In this document: piece after piece, positions 49,885-59,738 of the stretch
How the letters are laid out: the number at the start of each line of letters is the position of its first letter
Numbering within the stretch: the first letter of the stretch is position 1
From: Arthrobacter sp. PvP023
GTDB lineage: Bacteria > Actinomycetota > Actinomycetes > Actinomycetales > Micrococcaceae
DNA: 64,000 nucleotides
NCBI RefSeq assembly: GCF_017832975.1
Contig: NZ_JAFIBI010000001.1
Coordinates: 806,001-870,000 of the forward strand
Direction: 5' to 3'
Position numbers and translations under genes: made by a program
Notes under the pieces: generated by a model
Database searches by the model: none
What the model was told of the DNA's origin: nothing
Seen by the model: only the letters and a program-made list of their open reading frames with translations

Positions 49885-52551
49885 TTAGCGCACCTGCTGG
49901 AGTGCCGGGAGGTGGCCGCCGATCAGAGCCAGGTTCTGGATCACCGCCAGGCCGAACTGCGCAGCGTCGTTGGTGGACACGGTCAGGGCCTCGTCCACAG
50001 GCGTGAGGACGTAGGGCGGTTCGATCTTTCGCAGCATGAACGCTTCCTGGTGGTTGAGGTTTTCGCCGCCTTCGGCGAAGCTGTCCCACGCGCGGCGGGC
50101 CAGCTCGGCGTCACCCAGGCGGGCGGCCGCGTAGGCGGTGAGCCGGCTGTGGGCCTGCGTCAGGTAGATGCCGTCCAGCGGCCGGCCCACCTCCCGGGCC
50201 TGTTCTTCGGGTGTGGCCAGGAACAGCCTGCAGTACTGCAACCAGGCGCGCTCAAACCCGGCGTCCGGGACCAGGCTGACCAGTTCGCTGCAGATTTCCA
50301 CCAAACCGAACACCGCGCTCAGGTGCGAGACGCTGATGACTTCACGGCCGGCGTCGAACCTTCCCTGATCCAGGTCGTACAGGGCTTCGCCCGTGAGGAA
50401 GCCGTATTTCAGGGCGCCGATGTCCGCCATCGTCCCCAGCAACCGGTCCCGTGAGCGCGGATTGCCGGTGCGTTCCCAGTCGGTCAGCCAGGTGGCGGCC
50501 AGCGATCCCCAGTCGGTTCCCAGGCCCACGGCCAGCGCGCTCCGGTCCGGCCGGTACGTGGCGATGTCCGGACGCACCTTTCGGGTGGGGTCCAGTCCCA
50601 GGAAGTTCTGGTCGCTGTCCACCAGTTCTGTGAGCAGGTCGCCGGTGCGTTCGTCGGCCGTCAGGTAGTAGTAGAACCGCCGGTAGGCGGGGGTGCTGAT
50701 CCGCAGCTGCTTGGCGCTGCATCCCCAGTGCTGGACGTTGTGCCGGGAGCCCAGGCCCCGCCATTCGCCCAGGTGGTACACATCCACTTCGCCGGTGTGG
50801 CGGGTCATGGCCTCGGTGAAACGGAACACGTCCGCCCGGCCAGACCGCAGGTACATGTACCAGAGCCACAGGTCGGGGGAGAGTTCCGAGTTGTCCCAGG
50901 CGTACCCGCCCACGTCGTAGCGCCAGACGTGCCGGTCGGCGTCGTAGGTGTGCATCACGTCGCCGTAGTTCCAGAACCCGTACCAGCGGCGCTGCTCCAC
51001 CTGACCGGTGTAGAAGTCGAACAGGAAGTCCAGCTTGTCCTCCAGTCCGGCCCGCTCCGGCGTGCTGCGGTCCACGGGCGACCAGTCACCGAACACGCCC
51101 GCCGAGTGCAGGTACTCAGGGGTTGCCTGCAGGAGCGGCGGGGTGGAGGTGGCCTCCGCATCGGCGGCGAGGGCAACGGTGTCCGGGGTGGAGTCGTACG
51201 CGAACAGGGTCAGTTCGTGGGTGCGGGCAATGCCGCTGGGGGTGCCGAATCCCGGTTCGTAGTCCTCGTAGGTGATTTCCAAGCCCTCGAGCTGTTCCTC
51301 GAAGATGTCCTGCCCCAGTCCGTCATGGTAGAACCGCAGGTCCATGGGCTGCGCCTCGGGGGAGTACAGCCACGCCGTCACAGCGGCCTCGGCGGTGGCG
51401 GCACCGCGGATGTCCAGCTGCCCCGGGTGGGACTGCCAGAAGTTGCGGATGCCGACGCCGAAGCCGCCACTCGGACCGCTCAGCGAGCAGAAGCCCGCAG
51501 CACGCGTGCCACCGGAGATTCCCACCCAGCCGTGGCCCTCGCCCGTCCGTTTGCGGAGCTCGAAGCCGTCCGCGCTCAGCTGGGTCAGGGTGTAGTCGTC
51601 CCACGCCGGGATCAGGTGCAGCCGTCTGGACACCAGTTCGCTCCACTCCTCCAGCGGGGGAGTGGCTCGTCCGTCGATCTGGGCACGACGGACGGCTTCG
51701 CCCGGGTCGCGGCGCAGGCCGGTCAGGCCGCGCACCGCCTCGGTGAGGAAACCGCCGTCGGCCCCTGCGATGCGCACGTGCCTGTCGTGCAACTGGTCCT
51801 CGAGCGGCACCGTGAACCGGACGCCGAGTCCGGCCAGGAAGTCATGCTCGGCATCGCCGTCCCAGATGAAGGAGTGGACCATCCGCACGCTGCGGGCTCC
51901 GGCGTAAAAGTAGAACCGGACCACGAAGGGCAGCCAGCCCCGCCCGTCACCATTGTCGCTATCCGGGCGGTGCGTGCCTTCCATCCGCACCACCGCGCGG
52001 ATCGGACCGCTTTGTTCAAGCACGACGGCGGTCACCTCACCCGTGAAGGCCTGCCGGCTGACGGTGCCGGGGCCGTCCGGGACACTGTCCTGGAGCAGGC
52101 TGACCAGTTTGCCATCGCGGGCCACCACGGTGCCGCCGCGGGAGAGGGTGGCGAACAGGGATGAGCCACGTCGGTTGATGACCATCTCCAGCGTGCCGGT
52201 GGAGACGGTGACGGATTCTTTCGTTTCCGTGATGGCGATCTCCTGGCCGGATGCTGCCTCTGGTGAGGGCCCGGCCTCCGGTGAGGCGCCGCCGTCGGAC
52301 GTTACGCGGTAGTGGGCGGAGGGCGCGTCGGTGGCCGGCAGTGCAATGCCTGCCCATTTCAGCGAGCCGTCCGGCCACGTTGCCAGCGGCCAGGCCTGCG
52401 AGGCGACCGGCTGCCCGTCGGCGTCCGAGACGGAGATTCCGCCGACGCCGGCCAGCGAACCCCGGGCGAAGGGCATGCCCCAGGTGGTGCCGCCGGAAAG
52501 CTCCGCGGGTGCATCGCCGTCGAGCCAGTTGAGTGCTGCTTCGGTCGTCAT
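49885..52551 (-). CDS. PL26/YetA-like rhamnogalacturonan exolyase-type protein
   Basis: This 888-residue protein without signal peptide belongs by its overall sequence to the YetA/PcRGLX type: an N-terminal beta domain (ELSGGTTWGMPFARGSL at about 18-34), a central domain, and an (alpha/alpha)-barrel-like part with WYGFWNYGDVMHTYD (about 528-542) and the HYLGEWRGLGSRHNVQHWG-like region. Fungal PcRGLX removes units from rhamnogalacturonan I ends. Here it would act in the cytoplasm on imported oligomers. Shared control signals with the PL11 gene support a joint pectin pathway. Confidence 0.72.
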   Translation of the reverse strand: MTTEAALNWLDGDAPAELSGGTTWGMPFARGSLAGVGGISVSDADGQPVASQAWPLATWPDGSLKWAGIALPATDAPSAHYRVTSDGGASPEAGPSPEAASGQEIAITETKESVTVSTGTLEMVINRRGSSLFATLSRGGTVVARDGKLVSLLQDSVPDGPGTVSRQAFTGEVTAVVLEQSGPIRAVVRMEGTHRPDSDNGDGRGWLPFVVRFYFYAGARSVRMVHSFIWDGDAEHDFLAGLGVRFTVPLEDQLHDRHVRIAGADGGFLTEAVRGLTGLRRDPGEAVRRAQIDGRATPPLEEWSELVSRRLHLIPAWDDYTLTQLSADGFELRKRTGEGHGWVGISGGTRAAGFCSLSGPSGGFGVGIRNFWQSHPGQLDIRGAATAEAAVTAWLYSPEAQPMDLRFYHDGLGQDIFEEQLEGLEITYEDYEPGFGTPSGIARTHELTLFAYDSTPDTVALAADAEATSTPPLLQATPEYLHSAGVFGDWSPVDRSTPERAGLEDKLDFLFDFYTGQVEQRRWYGFWNYGDVMHTYDADRHVWRYDVGGYAWDNSELSPDLWLWYMYLRSGRADVFRFTEAMTRHTGEVDVYHLGEWRGLGSRHNVQHWGCSAKQLRISTPAYRRFYYYLTADERTGDLLTELVDSDQNFLGLDPTRKVRPDIATYRPDRSALAVGLGTDWGSLAATWLTDWERTGNPRSRDRLLGTMADIGALKYGFLTGEALYDLDQGRFDAGREVISVSHLSAVFGLVEICSELVSLVPDAGFERAWLQYCRLFLATPEEQAREVGRPLDGIYLTQAHSRLTAYAAARLGDAELARRAWDSFAEGGENLNHQEAFMLRKIEPPYVLTPVDEALTVSTNDAAQFGLAVIQNLALIGGHLPALQQVR

Positions 52552-52610
52552 TGTCCGTCTCCTTCGACAGCGCGTGGCTAACCAGCATCAAGGGCTGCTT
52601 CACATCGCAC

Positions 52611-52728
52611 TTGTATCGTTTCAAAATATCGACAGAATCCGACCCGTGGCCCGGGGTATTTGGTGGTTGGGGATAAGTCGGAAACCGCTTTCCGATCAGT
52701 TCTAACAGTACGCAACGGTACAAGTCAA
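52611..52728 (-). promoter_or_regulatory. Promoter, LacI-type box and 13-bp motif ahead of the PL26 gene
   Basis: Read on the minus strand, TTGACT (52728-52723), an 18-base spacer and TAGAAC (52704-52699) form the promoter. CGGAAAGCGGTTTCCG (52694-52679) lies at the expected transcription start. TGAAACGATACAA (52623-52611) lies 59 bases before the start codon. The box matches the one at 43366-43381 at 14 of 16 positions, and the 13-bp motif is identical. Confidence 0.6.
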
Positions 52729-52775
52729 TGATTTTTGTGGCACACCTGTGCGCTTGTGAGCGTTTATGTGTGACG

Positions 52776-53165
52776 CTATGTGCTCGTCTCGGACCGCTGG
52801 GCGTCGCCGCGGCCGGCAGTGTCGATGACGCAGAAACGGTTGCCCTCGGGATCGGCCATGATCACGTAGTCCGCGTCGGCGGGCCGTTTGCTCCACTCAA
52901 TGCGGGTGGCGCCCAGGTCAAGGAGCCGCTGCACTTCGCCGCTCTGGTCCTCGGTGTAGAGGTCCAGGTGGATGCGCGGCGGGATGTGGACCGACGACGG
53001 CACGCGGTCCAACGATATGCAGGTGCCCGGGCCGCCCGGAGGCTGCAGGATCACGAAGTCGTCCTCGGGATCGTGCCGCGGTTCAAAGCCCAGGGCGGCC
53101 TGCCAAAAGGCCATCTGGGCCGGGAGGTCATCAACGCGGATCACGATCGAGCCAATGCTCAGCAT
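52776..53165 (-). CDS. VOC-family (glyoxalase/bleomycin-resistance-like) protein
   Basis: This 129-residue single VOC domain has two beta-alpha-beta-beta-beta units: IGSIVIRVDDLPAQMAFWQAAL at the start (about 4-25) and the second half from about 65, with IMADPEGNRFCVID near the end. It has a plausible metal set of His and Glu. No substrate can be assigned; the family includes glyoxalases, dioxygenases and drug-binding proteins. It diverges from the dehydrogenase gene at 53298. Confidence 0.85.
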   Translation of the reverse strand: MLSIGSIVIRVDDLPAQMAFWQAALGFEPRHDPEDDFVILQPPGGPGTCISLDRVPSSVHIPPRIHLDLYTEDQSGEVQRLLDLGATRIEWSKRPADADYVIMADPEGNRFCVIDTAGRGDAQRSETST

Positions 53166-53297
53166 CCGGCCAAGCTACACCGACGCAAAGTGGCCCGCAA
53201 CGCTCCGGGGATCCGTCCCTCCACTAGGCTGGCAGCTAAGAACCCTCCCGGCAGGCCGCGCCGACCTGCCCCGAGCCGACGGAGCTGTTGGAGAACC

Positions 53298-54218
53298 ATG
53301 ACCCGGAAGATCACTGTCAGCCTGCCCGATGCCGTACTTCGCGAATACCTGACGCCGCACCCGGATGTCACGGTGGTGGAGTGGGACTTCTCAGGCGAAC
53401 CGCCGCAGGCGCAGATCGACATCGTGGTCCCGCCGTACATGGGCGGGACGCGGATCCTCCGGAATCTTGAAGCCGTGGAAACTGCCCTGGTGCAGAGCCA
53501 GTCGATCGGTTACGACGGCGTGGCGGACTCGCTCCCGGCCGGCCGGGTGTTTGCCAACGCGGCCGGTGTGCACGAGACCTCCACCGCGGAACTGGTCCTC
53601 GCCATGATCCTGGCCAGCCAGCGCGAGTTTCCGCGTCTCCTGCGCAACCAGCAGGACGGCGTCTGGGAAACCCGGCCCACCGCCAGCCTGGCCGACCGGC
53701 GCGTTCTCATCGTGGGCTATGGCGGGGTGGGCAAGGCAATCGAGCAGCGGCTCATCCCGTTCGAAACCAGCGTCAGCCGGGTGGCCAGCCGGCGGCGGAC
53801 GGACGGGAACGGCGTGATCCACGGGATCACCGAACTGCCGGAACTGCTGCCGGAGCACGACATTGTGGTGGTGGGTGTCCCGCTCAGCGACGCCACCACG
53901 CACCTTATCGACGACGCCTTCCTGGCGGCAATGCCCGACGGCGCGCTGCTGGTCAACGTGGCGAGGGGACCGGTGGCGGACACCGAGGCCCTGGTCCGCC
54001 ACACCGCGTCGGGACGGATCCGCGCCGCGCTGGACGTCACGGATCCCGAGCCGCTGCCGCAGGACCACCCGCTGTGGGGCACGCCCGGCGTCATCATCAC
54101 CCCGCATGTAGGCGGGGCAAGCTCCGCCATGCGTCCCAGGATGGGCCGCCTGCTGCAGCGGCAGATCGACCTCATGCTGGCAGGGGAGCCTCCGGTCAAC
54201 GTGGTGCTCGGCGGCTGA
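53298..54218 (+). CDS. D-isomer-specific 2-hydroxyacid dehydrogenase
   Basis: The ATG at 53298, five bases after GGAG, gives 306 residues; the long open frame upstream is not coding. The NAD motif VGYGGVGKAIEQRL is at about 139-152. The catalytic set is the arginine in NVARGPV (about 217-223), the glutamate in DVTDPEPLP (about 246-254) and the histidine in ITPHVGGASS (about 270-279). It would reduce a 2-keto acid such as glyoxylate or hydroxypyruvate, but the substrate is open. It converges on the allophanate hydrolase gene. Confidence 0.88.
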   Translation: MTRKITVSLPDAVLREYLTPHPDVTVVEWDFSGEPPQAQIDIVVPPYMGGTRILRNLEAVETALVQSQSIGYDGVADSLPAGRVFANAAGVHETSTAELVLAMILASQREFPRLLRNQQDGVWETRPTASLADRRVLIVGYGGVGKAIEQRLIPFETSVSRVASRRRTDGNGVIHGITELPELLPEHDIVVVGVPLSDATTHLIDDAFLAAMPDGALLVNVARGPVADTEALVRHTASGRIRAALDVTDPEPLPQDHPLWGTPGVIITPHVGGASSAMRPRMGRLLQRQIDLMLAGEPPVNVVLGG

Positions 54219-54219
54219 G

Positions 54220-56082
54220 CTACCGCCGGCCGCGCTGCAGACCCGTCAGTAAAGCCTCGCCGGTCTGCCTCCAGATGCCCTGGCCTGCTCTGTCGGTGGA
54301 ATCTTCCGCCGCGGCTTGGGCCAGCAGCCAGTCCCCGAAATGCGTGATGTCCCTGCCAAGGGACGCCGCTACCGCATCGCAGGCAAATCCCACGGCGGTG
54401 GAACCGTCAGTGAGCTGGACCGATCCCAGGAGCATGGGCTCGGGAAGCTCCGCGAGGAACGATCCCAGCGCGGCCCCGGACAGTAGCCACCGCTCTGCTG
54501 CCAGTTCCGCACCGTCGTTGGAACGGATGACGCCGGGCTTGGGCGGGTGCGTGTCCAGAGCCACCATTCGGTACCGGGCCGCCAGCGTGACCGGACCGTC
54601 CCAGAACGCGCCCCGCCGTTCCAGCTCGGCCACCAGCGGCTGGCCTTTGCGGTGGGCACCCACCACCACGAGCGGCACAGCCCCCGCGCCGGCGGCCACG
54701 AGCCACGGCAGCTGCTGAGCCGAAGGACGGCTCGGTGCTGACCCGGAGGCAAACAGGGCCGGGAGGTCCGGTGTCGCTTCGATCCTTCGGGCGATATCGG
54801 CCACCACGCCGTCGTCGAACGTCCTTCCCACAACGGTGAGGCCGAACTGTGAGACTCCATCGCCTCCGGCGTCTGCGACGGTGCCGGCGGGCACCGCGAC
54901 CGCACACATATCGAAGAGGTTGCAGAAGTTGGTGTACGTACCCATGCGCGAGTTCACGCCCACGGGGTCCGCGGCGACCTCGGCCAGCGTTGGATGGAAC
55001 GGAGTGGTGGGCACGATCAGCGCATCGAATCCCTCAAGCCGGGACAGGGCTTCGCGTCTCAGCTCCTCCAGCGCCGCAGTGTCGCGCACGTACTGATGCG
55101 CGGGCACGCGGCCTGCCGCGGTGATGATGCCGGTGACCGTCGGGTCCAGCCCGGCCGCGGTGCCGCTTCCGGGCTGGTCACCCGCGTTTGCAGCGTCGAT
55201 GAAGGACCCGACGGCGGCGTGGCGCTCTGCCACGAGGGCGCCGTCGTACAGCAGCCTGGCCGCCTGCAGGAAGACGTCCAGTTCGATCGGCTCGGCGTCC
55301 ACACCGGTGGAGCGCAGCCGCTCGATCTGGGCGCCGAACTCCGCAGCCCATTCCTCCGGCAGCGCCGGAAGTGACGCCGGATAGGCCACCCGCGGACGGG
55401 ACGGCGCGGCCAGGCGCACGTCCGCAGGCCATGTCCGCGATTCCCCGGCCATGATCCCCATGGCCAGTTCAGCGGTAGCCAGGTCGCGGGCCAGGATGGT
55501 GGCAGTGTCCCAGGACCGGCACGCGGGCACCATTCCCGCGGTGGACACCACGTTGAGGGTGGGCTTGATGCCCACGATTCCCTGCAGCCCCGCCGGAACC
55601 CGGCCGGAGCCGGCGGTGTCCGTCCCGACGGCAATGTCCGCCAGCCCCAGGGCCACGGCCACGGCGGACCCCGAACTGGACCCGCCCGAGATCCGGTCCG
55701 GCCGCCGCGCATCGCGGACCGCGCCGTACGGGCTGCGGGTTCCCACCAGCCCGGTGGCGAACTGGTCCAGGTTTGTTGAGCCCAGCACCAGGGCCCCGGC
55801 GGCGCGCAGCCGGGCCACTGCCACGGCATCTTCGGCGGGCTCGTAGCCGAAACCGGGGCACGCCGCCGTCGTGGTGACCCCGGCGACGTCCACGTTGTTC
55901 TTGACCGCCAGCAGGAGTCCGGCCAGGGGAAGTTCCCTGCCGGACGCCGCGTCGGCGTCGATGCAGGCGGCCTCCGCCAGCAGGTCCTCACGGCCCCGGA
56001 CTTGGATCCAGATTTCGGGACGGTCGACGGCGTCGATCGCGGCGAGTGCCGCCGTCACCCGGGCGGTGGCTGATCCGCTCAT
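54220..56082 (-). CDS. atzF: Allophanate hydrolase
   Basis: This 620-residue amidase-signature enzyme has the catalytic triad in AVKNNVDVAG (Lys), GGSSSGSAVAVA (first Ser) and TDTAGSGRVP (second Ser), then a C-terminal domain (about 460-620) typical of AtzF. It splits allophanate to ammonia and CO2. The ATG overlaps the stop of the carboxylase gene (ATGA). It is the last enzyme of the operon and converges on the dehydrogenase gene, with one base between stops. Confidence 0.93.
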   Translation of the reverse strand: MSGSATARVTAALAAIDAVDRPEIWIQVRGREDLLAEAACIDADAASGRELPLAGLLLAVKNNVDVAGVTTTAACPGFGYEPAEDAVAVARLRAAGALVLGSTNLDQFATGLVGTRSPYGAVRDARRPDRISGGSSSGSAVAVALGLADIAVGTDTAGSGRVPAGLQGIVGIKPTLNVVSTAGMVPACRSWDTATILARDLATAELAMGIMAGESRTWPADVRLAAPSRPRVAYPASLPALPEEWAAEFGAQIERLRSTGVDAEPIELDVFLQAARLLYDGALVAERHAAVGSFIDAANAGDQPGSGTAAGLDPTVTGIITAAGRVPAHQYVRDTAALEELRREALSRLEGFDALIVPTTPFHPTLAEVAADPVGVNSRMGTYTNFCNLFDMCAVAVPAGTVADAGGDGVSQFGLTVVGRTFDDGVVADIARRIEATPDLPALFASGSAPSRPSAQQLPWLVAAGAGAVPLVVVGAHRKGQPLVAELERRGAFWDGPVTLAARYRMVALDTHPPKPGVIRSNDGAELAAERWLLSGAALGSFLAELPEPMLLGSVQLTDGSTAVGFACDAVAASLGRDITHFGDWLLAQAAAEDSTDRAGQGIWRQTGEALLTGLQRGRR

Positions 56083-59000
56083 GCCGCGCTCCCTTCGAGA
56101 ACGAGTGCTTTTTCGTTCAGTTCCGCCGCTTCGAGGACCACCAGCGGTTCGCCTGCCACCACCTGGGAGCCTGCGCTGGGCAGCACCCGGTACACGATCC
56201 CGTCGCTGGGCGCGGTGAGGACGGTTTCCATTTTCATGGCTTCGATGGAGACCAGCGGCTGGCCCGCCACCACCTTGTCCCCGGGCGCCACGTCCACCTT
56301 CCAGACGCTCGCCGCGAACGGCGAGCTCACCAGGGTTCCGCCGTCGGGAACCACCACTTCCTCGGAGGGCGGCGCGATGGCGACGGCCTTTTCCGCACGG
56401 TCGAACTCTCCGGCGTCTTCCCAGGCCTTGCGTTCGATGGCGAAGGCTTTCTCCTGCCGTGCCCGGAACGCTGCGATCGAATCGCTGTTCTCCTCGAGGA
56501 AGTCCTCGTGTTCGGCCAGGGAGAAGGTGCCGTCCTCGATCTCCACGCCCCGGCCCCGGCCGGCGGCCATGTCCGCCCGCAGGTCCAGGAGTTCCTCCGG
56601 GCTGACCGGGTACCAGGAAATCCGGTCAAAGAACCTCAGCAGCCACGGCGAGCCGGGCTCGAACGGGGCGGCGGTGGCGTGCCGGGACCAGACCTGCGTG
56701 GTGCGGCCGACAAACTGGTAGCCGCCCGGACCTTCCATGCCGTAGATGCACATGTACGCGCCGCCGATGCCCACGGCGTTCTCCGGGGTCCAGGTCCTGG
56801 CGGGGTTGTACTTCGTCGTAACCAGGCGGTGCCGCGGGTCCAGCGGCGTTGCCACGGGAGCGCCGAGGTAGACGTCGCCCAGCCCGAGCACGAGGTAGTC
56901 CGCGTTGAAAACGGTGTCGAAGACGTCGTTCACGGAGTCCAGCCCGTTGATCCGGCGGATGAACTCGATGTTCCACGGGCACCAGGGAGCGTCGTCCCGC
57001 ACGCCCGCCATGTACCGCTCGATTGCCTCACGAGTGGCAGGATCGTCCCAGGACAGCGGCAGCCTGACGGTGCGGCTCGGAACGACAAGCTCCGAACTGG
57101 CAGGGAGCGCAGTTTCGATCTCCCGCACGATGCCCAGCAGGCGCGAAGTGGGGAGGACCGACGGGTCCGCTTTGACCTGGAGCGAGCGGATGCCGGGTGT
57201 CAGGTCCACGATGCCGGGAATCCGCAGCTTCTCGAGCTCCTGGTGAAGGGCGTGGACCCGGGCACGGAGGCCGAGGTCCAGCACCATGTCGCCGTATTCC
57301 ACGAGCAGGTTGTCGTCGCCGGAGCGGCGGTACGTCACGGCCGGACGGCCGTCGCCTTCCGGCACGCGGCCGAGAACACCGTCGTCGCCGTCGCCCTGTA
57401 AGCGGCCGCTGCTGGAAGCGGGGAGGATCAGCCGCTGCCGGGCAGGGCCAAGCTCTTTGGCGGACGGCGCCTGGACGGTCTTCACCGGAACGAAGCGGAC
57501 CGTGTCGCCGGGGCGGAGCTGGCCGAGCTTCCAGCGCTCGCCGGTCACCACGGTGACCGGGCAGACGAAGCCGCCCAGGCTGGGCCCGTCCGGGCCGAGC
57601 AGGATGGGTGTGTCCCCGGTGAAGTCCAGGGCGCCCACCGAGTAGGCGGTGTCGTGGATGTTGGAGGGGTGCAGGCCCGCCTCGCCGCCGTCGTTCCGTG
57701 CCCAGCGCGGCTTCGGGCCGATGAGGCGGACGCCGGTCCTGGCCGAGTTGAAGTGCACCTCGTAGGACGCTGCGAACAGGTCGTTGATGTCCTCGCGCTG
57801 GAAGAACTCCGGAGCTCCGTGCGGTCCTTCCACCACCATGAGCTCCCATTGCGTGGTCAGGGCCGGGCGGCTGTCCGCCGGGACCGGCGCGGGCACGGTG
57901 TCGGGTGCCGCCCCGGCCACGGTGCGGAGCACGTCGCCGGCGCGGAGCACGCGGCCGCCGTGGCCGCCGAACTGGCCGAGGGTGAAGGTGGAAGCGCTGC
58001 CGAGGTATGTCGGGATGTCGAGGCCGCCCTCGAAGAGGATGTAGCCGCGCAGTCCGGCACCCTCGGCCGATCCGACGTCGAGCACGCCGCCCGCGGGGAC
58101 CGTGACGGGTTCCCAGGCCGGAACAGATTGTCCGTTGACGGTGACGGCCACCTCTGCGCCGGTGACGCAGACGGTGGTGGCGTGGGTGACGCGCAGCGCC
58201 GGGCCGGCCATGGTGAATTCAAGTCCGGGTGCCCCTTCCGGATTGCCCAGCGCCTTGTTGCCCAGCCGGAAGGAGAGGTCGTCCATGGGGCCGCTCGGCG
58301 GCACGCCCACCTGCCAGAGGCCGGTCCGTCCGGGCCAGTCCTGCACGCTCGTCTGCAGGCCGGGGCGCTCCACGGTGATGCGGGGTTCGGGGTCGCCCAC
58401 GCTGTCCAGGGTGCTGGTGGAGTGCGTGGCGGTGCGGACCACGTCCAGGCCGGTGACGGAGCGCAGCATCCCGAGGTTGGTTTCGATGCCGTCCATGCGG
58501 GTTTGCGCCAAGGCGTCCGCCAGGGAGTCGAGGGCTTCGTCCCGGCTCGCGCCAAAGGAGATGAGCTTGCCAAGGAGCGGGTCGTAGTTGGTGGACACCT
58601 CGCTGCCGGTTTCCACCCACGCGTCGACGCGGACGACGTCGGAGCCCGGGTATTGGGCGTTGGTGACGGTTCCGGCGCTGGGCTGGAAGTTGCGGGCCGG
58701 GTCTTCCGCGTAGATCCGTGCTTCCACGGCGTGCCCGGTCACCGGGAGGCTGTCCGGCAGGCCGTCCAGCACTGGCCGCTGCTGGGCCAGGTTGAGCATC
58801 CATTCCACGAGGTCGACGCCGGTGACGGCTTCCGTGACCGGGTGCTCCACCTGGAGGCGGGCGTTTACTTCGAGGAAGGATGCTTCCTGCCGGACGGGGT
58901 CGTAGACGAACTCCACGGTCCCGGCGGAGCGGTAGCCCACGGAGGCGCAGAGTGCGCGCGAGCTGCGGTGCAGCTCCTCGCGCAGCCCGGCCGGAAGGTC

Positions 59001-59738
59001 CGGCGCGGGCGCCTCTTCGAGGACTTTCTGGTGCCGGCGCTGCAGCGAGCAGTCACGGTCCCCGAGGCTGACGACGCGGCCTTCGCCGTCGCCGAAAATC
59101 TGGACCTCGACGTGGCGGGCGTGTTCGATGTAGCGCTCGGCGAAGACGCCCGCGGTGCCGAAGCTTGAGCTGGCAAGCCGGGCCACCCGGGCGTAGTTCT
59201 CGGCCAGTTCGGCTTCGGTGCGGCAGACGGCCATGCCGATGCCGCCGCCTCCGCCGGTGGCCTTGAGCATCAGCGGGAAGCCGATCGTGGCGGAGGCCGT
59301 GATGGCTACATCAAGGTCCTCGAGGAGTCCCGAGCCGGCGATCATGGGCACTCCGGCACGCTGGGCGGCGTCCCGGGCGGTGTGCTTGGTGCCGAAGATC
59401 CGCAGCTGGTCCGGGGTGGGGCCGACGAAGACGAGCCCGGCGGCTTCCACGGCCTCGGCGAACCCGGCGTCCTCGGACAGGAAGCCGTAGCCGGGGTGGA
59501 TGGCGCCGGCGCCGGTGGCCGCAGCCGCAGCCAGGATGGCGTCGACCCGGAGGTAGGACTCCTTGGCGGGTGCCGGCCCGAGCAGGACGGCTTCATCGGC
59601 GAGGCGCACGTGCTTGGCGCCGCGGTCCGCCTCCGAGAACACGGCCACGGTGCGCAGCCCGATCTTTTTGGCGGACTCGATGATCCGGCAGGCGATTTCG
59701 CCGCGGTTGGCGACGAGCAGGGTGTCGAAGCGGTTCAT
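56079..59738 (-). CDS. Urea/guanidine carboxylase (biotin-dependent, full fusion)
   Basis: The ATG at 59738 overlaps the upstream stop (ATGA) and follows GGAGG; it gives 1219 residues. The domains in order are biotin carboxylase (about 1-450), the AHS2 and then AHS1 carboxyltransferase halves (about 500-1120), and a biotinyl domain with the biotin lysine K1169 in EAMKMETV. The fold carboxylates urea. When paired DUF1989 genes are present, as here, related enzymes carboxylate guanidine. Which one it uses cannot be settled from sequence. Confidence 0.92.
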   Translation of the reverse strand: MNRFDTLLVANRGEIACRIIESAKKIGLRTVAVFSEADRGAKHVRLADEAVLLGPAPAKESYLRVDAILAAAAATGAGAIHPGYGFLSEDAGFAEAVEAAGLVFVGPTPDQLRIFGTKHTARDAAQRAGVPMIAGSGLLEDLDVAITASATIGFPLMLKATGGGGGIGMAVCRTEAELAENYARVARLASSSFGTAGVFAERYIEHARHVEVQIFGDGEGRVVSLGDRDCSLQRRHQKVLEEAPAPDLPAGLREELHRSSRALCASVGYRSAGTVEFVYDPVRQEASFLEVNARLQVEHPVTEAVTGVDLVEWMLNLAQQRPVLDGLPDSLPVTGHAVEARIYAEDPARNFQPSAGTVTNAQYPGSDVVRVDAWVETGSEVSTNYDPLLGKLISFGASRDEALDSLADALAQTRMDGIETNLGMLRSVTGLDVVRTATHSTSTLDSVGDPEPRITVERPGLQTSVQDWPGRTGLWQVGVPPSGPMDDLSFRLGNKALGNPEGAPGLEFTMAGPALRVTHATTVCVTGAEVAVTVNGQSVPAWEPVTVPAGGVLDVGSAEGAGLRGYILFEGGLDIPTYLGSASTFTLGQFGGHGGRVLRAGDVLRTVAGAAPDTVPAPVPADSRPALTTQWELMVVEGPHGAPEFFQREDINDLFAASYEVHFNSARTGVRLIGPKPRWARNDGGEAGLHPSNIHDTAYSVGALDFTGDTPILLGPDGPSLGGFVCPVTVVTGERWKLGQLRPGDTVRFVPVKTVQAPSAKELGPARQRLILPASSSGRLQGDGDDGVLGRVPEGDGRPAVTYRRSGDDNLLVEYGDMVLDLGLRARVHALHQELEKLRIPGIVDLTPGIRSLQVKADPSVLPTSRLLGIVREIETALPASSELVVPSRTVRLPLSWDDPATREAIERYMAGVRDDAPWCPWNIEFIRRINGLDSVNDVFDTVFNADYLVLGLGDVYLGAPVATPLDPRHRLVTTKYNPARTWTPENAVGIGGAYMCIYGMEGPGGYQFVGRTTQVWSRHATAAPFEPGSPWLLRFFDRISWYPVSPEELLDLRADMAAGRGRGVEIEDGTFSLAEHEDFLEENSDSIAAFRARQEKAFAIERKAWEDAGEFDRAEKAVAIAPPSEEVVVPDGGTLVSSPFAASVWKVDVAPGDKVVAGQPLVSIEAMKMETVLTAPSDGIVYRVLPSAGSQVVAGEPLVVLEAAELNEKALVLEGSAA

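Noticed and set aside
52728..53297. N-terminal extension of the 2-hydroxyacid dehydrogenase by 190 residues
   Set aside because: The extension runs antisense to the VOC gene; the ATG at 53298 has its own GGAG and gives the normal family length.
57654..59168. 500-codon + strand frame opposite the urea carboxylase gene
   Set aside because: Antisense shadow; the carboxylase domains fully explain the region.
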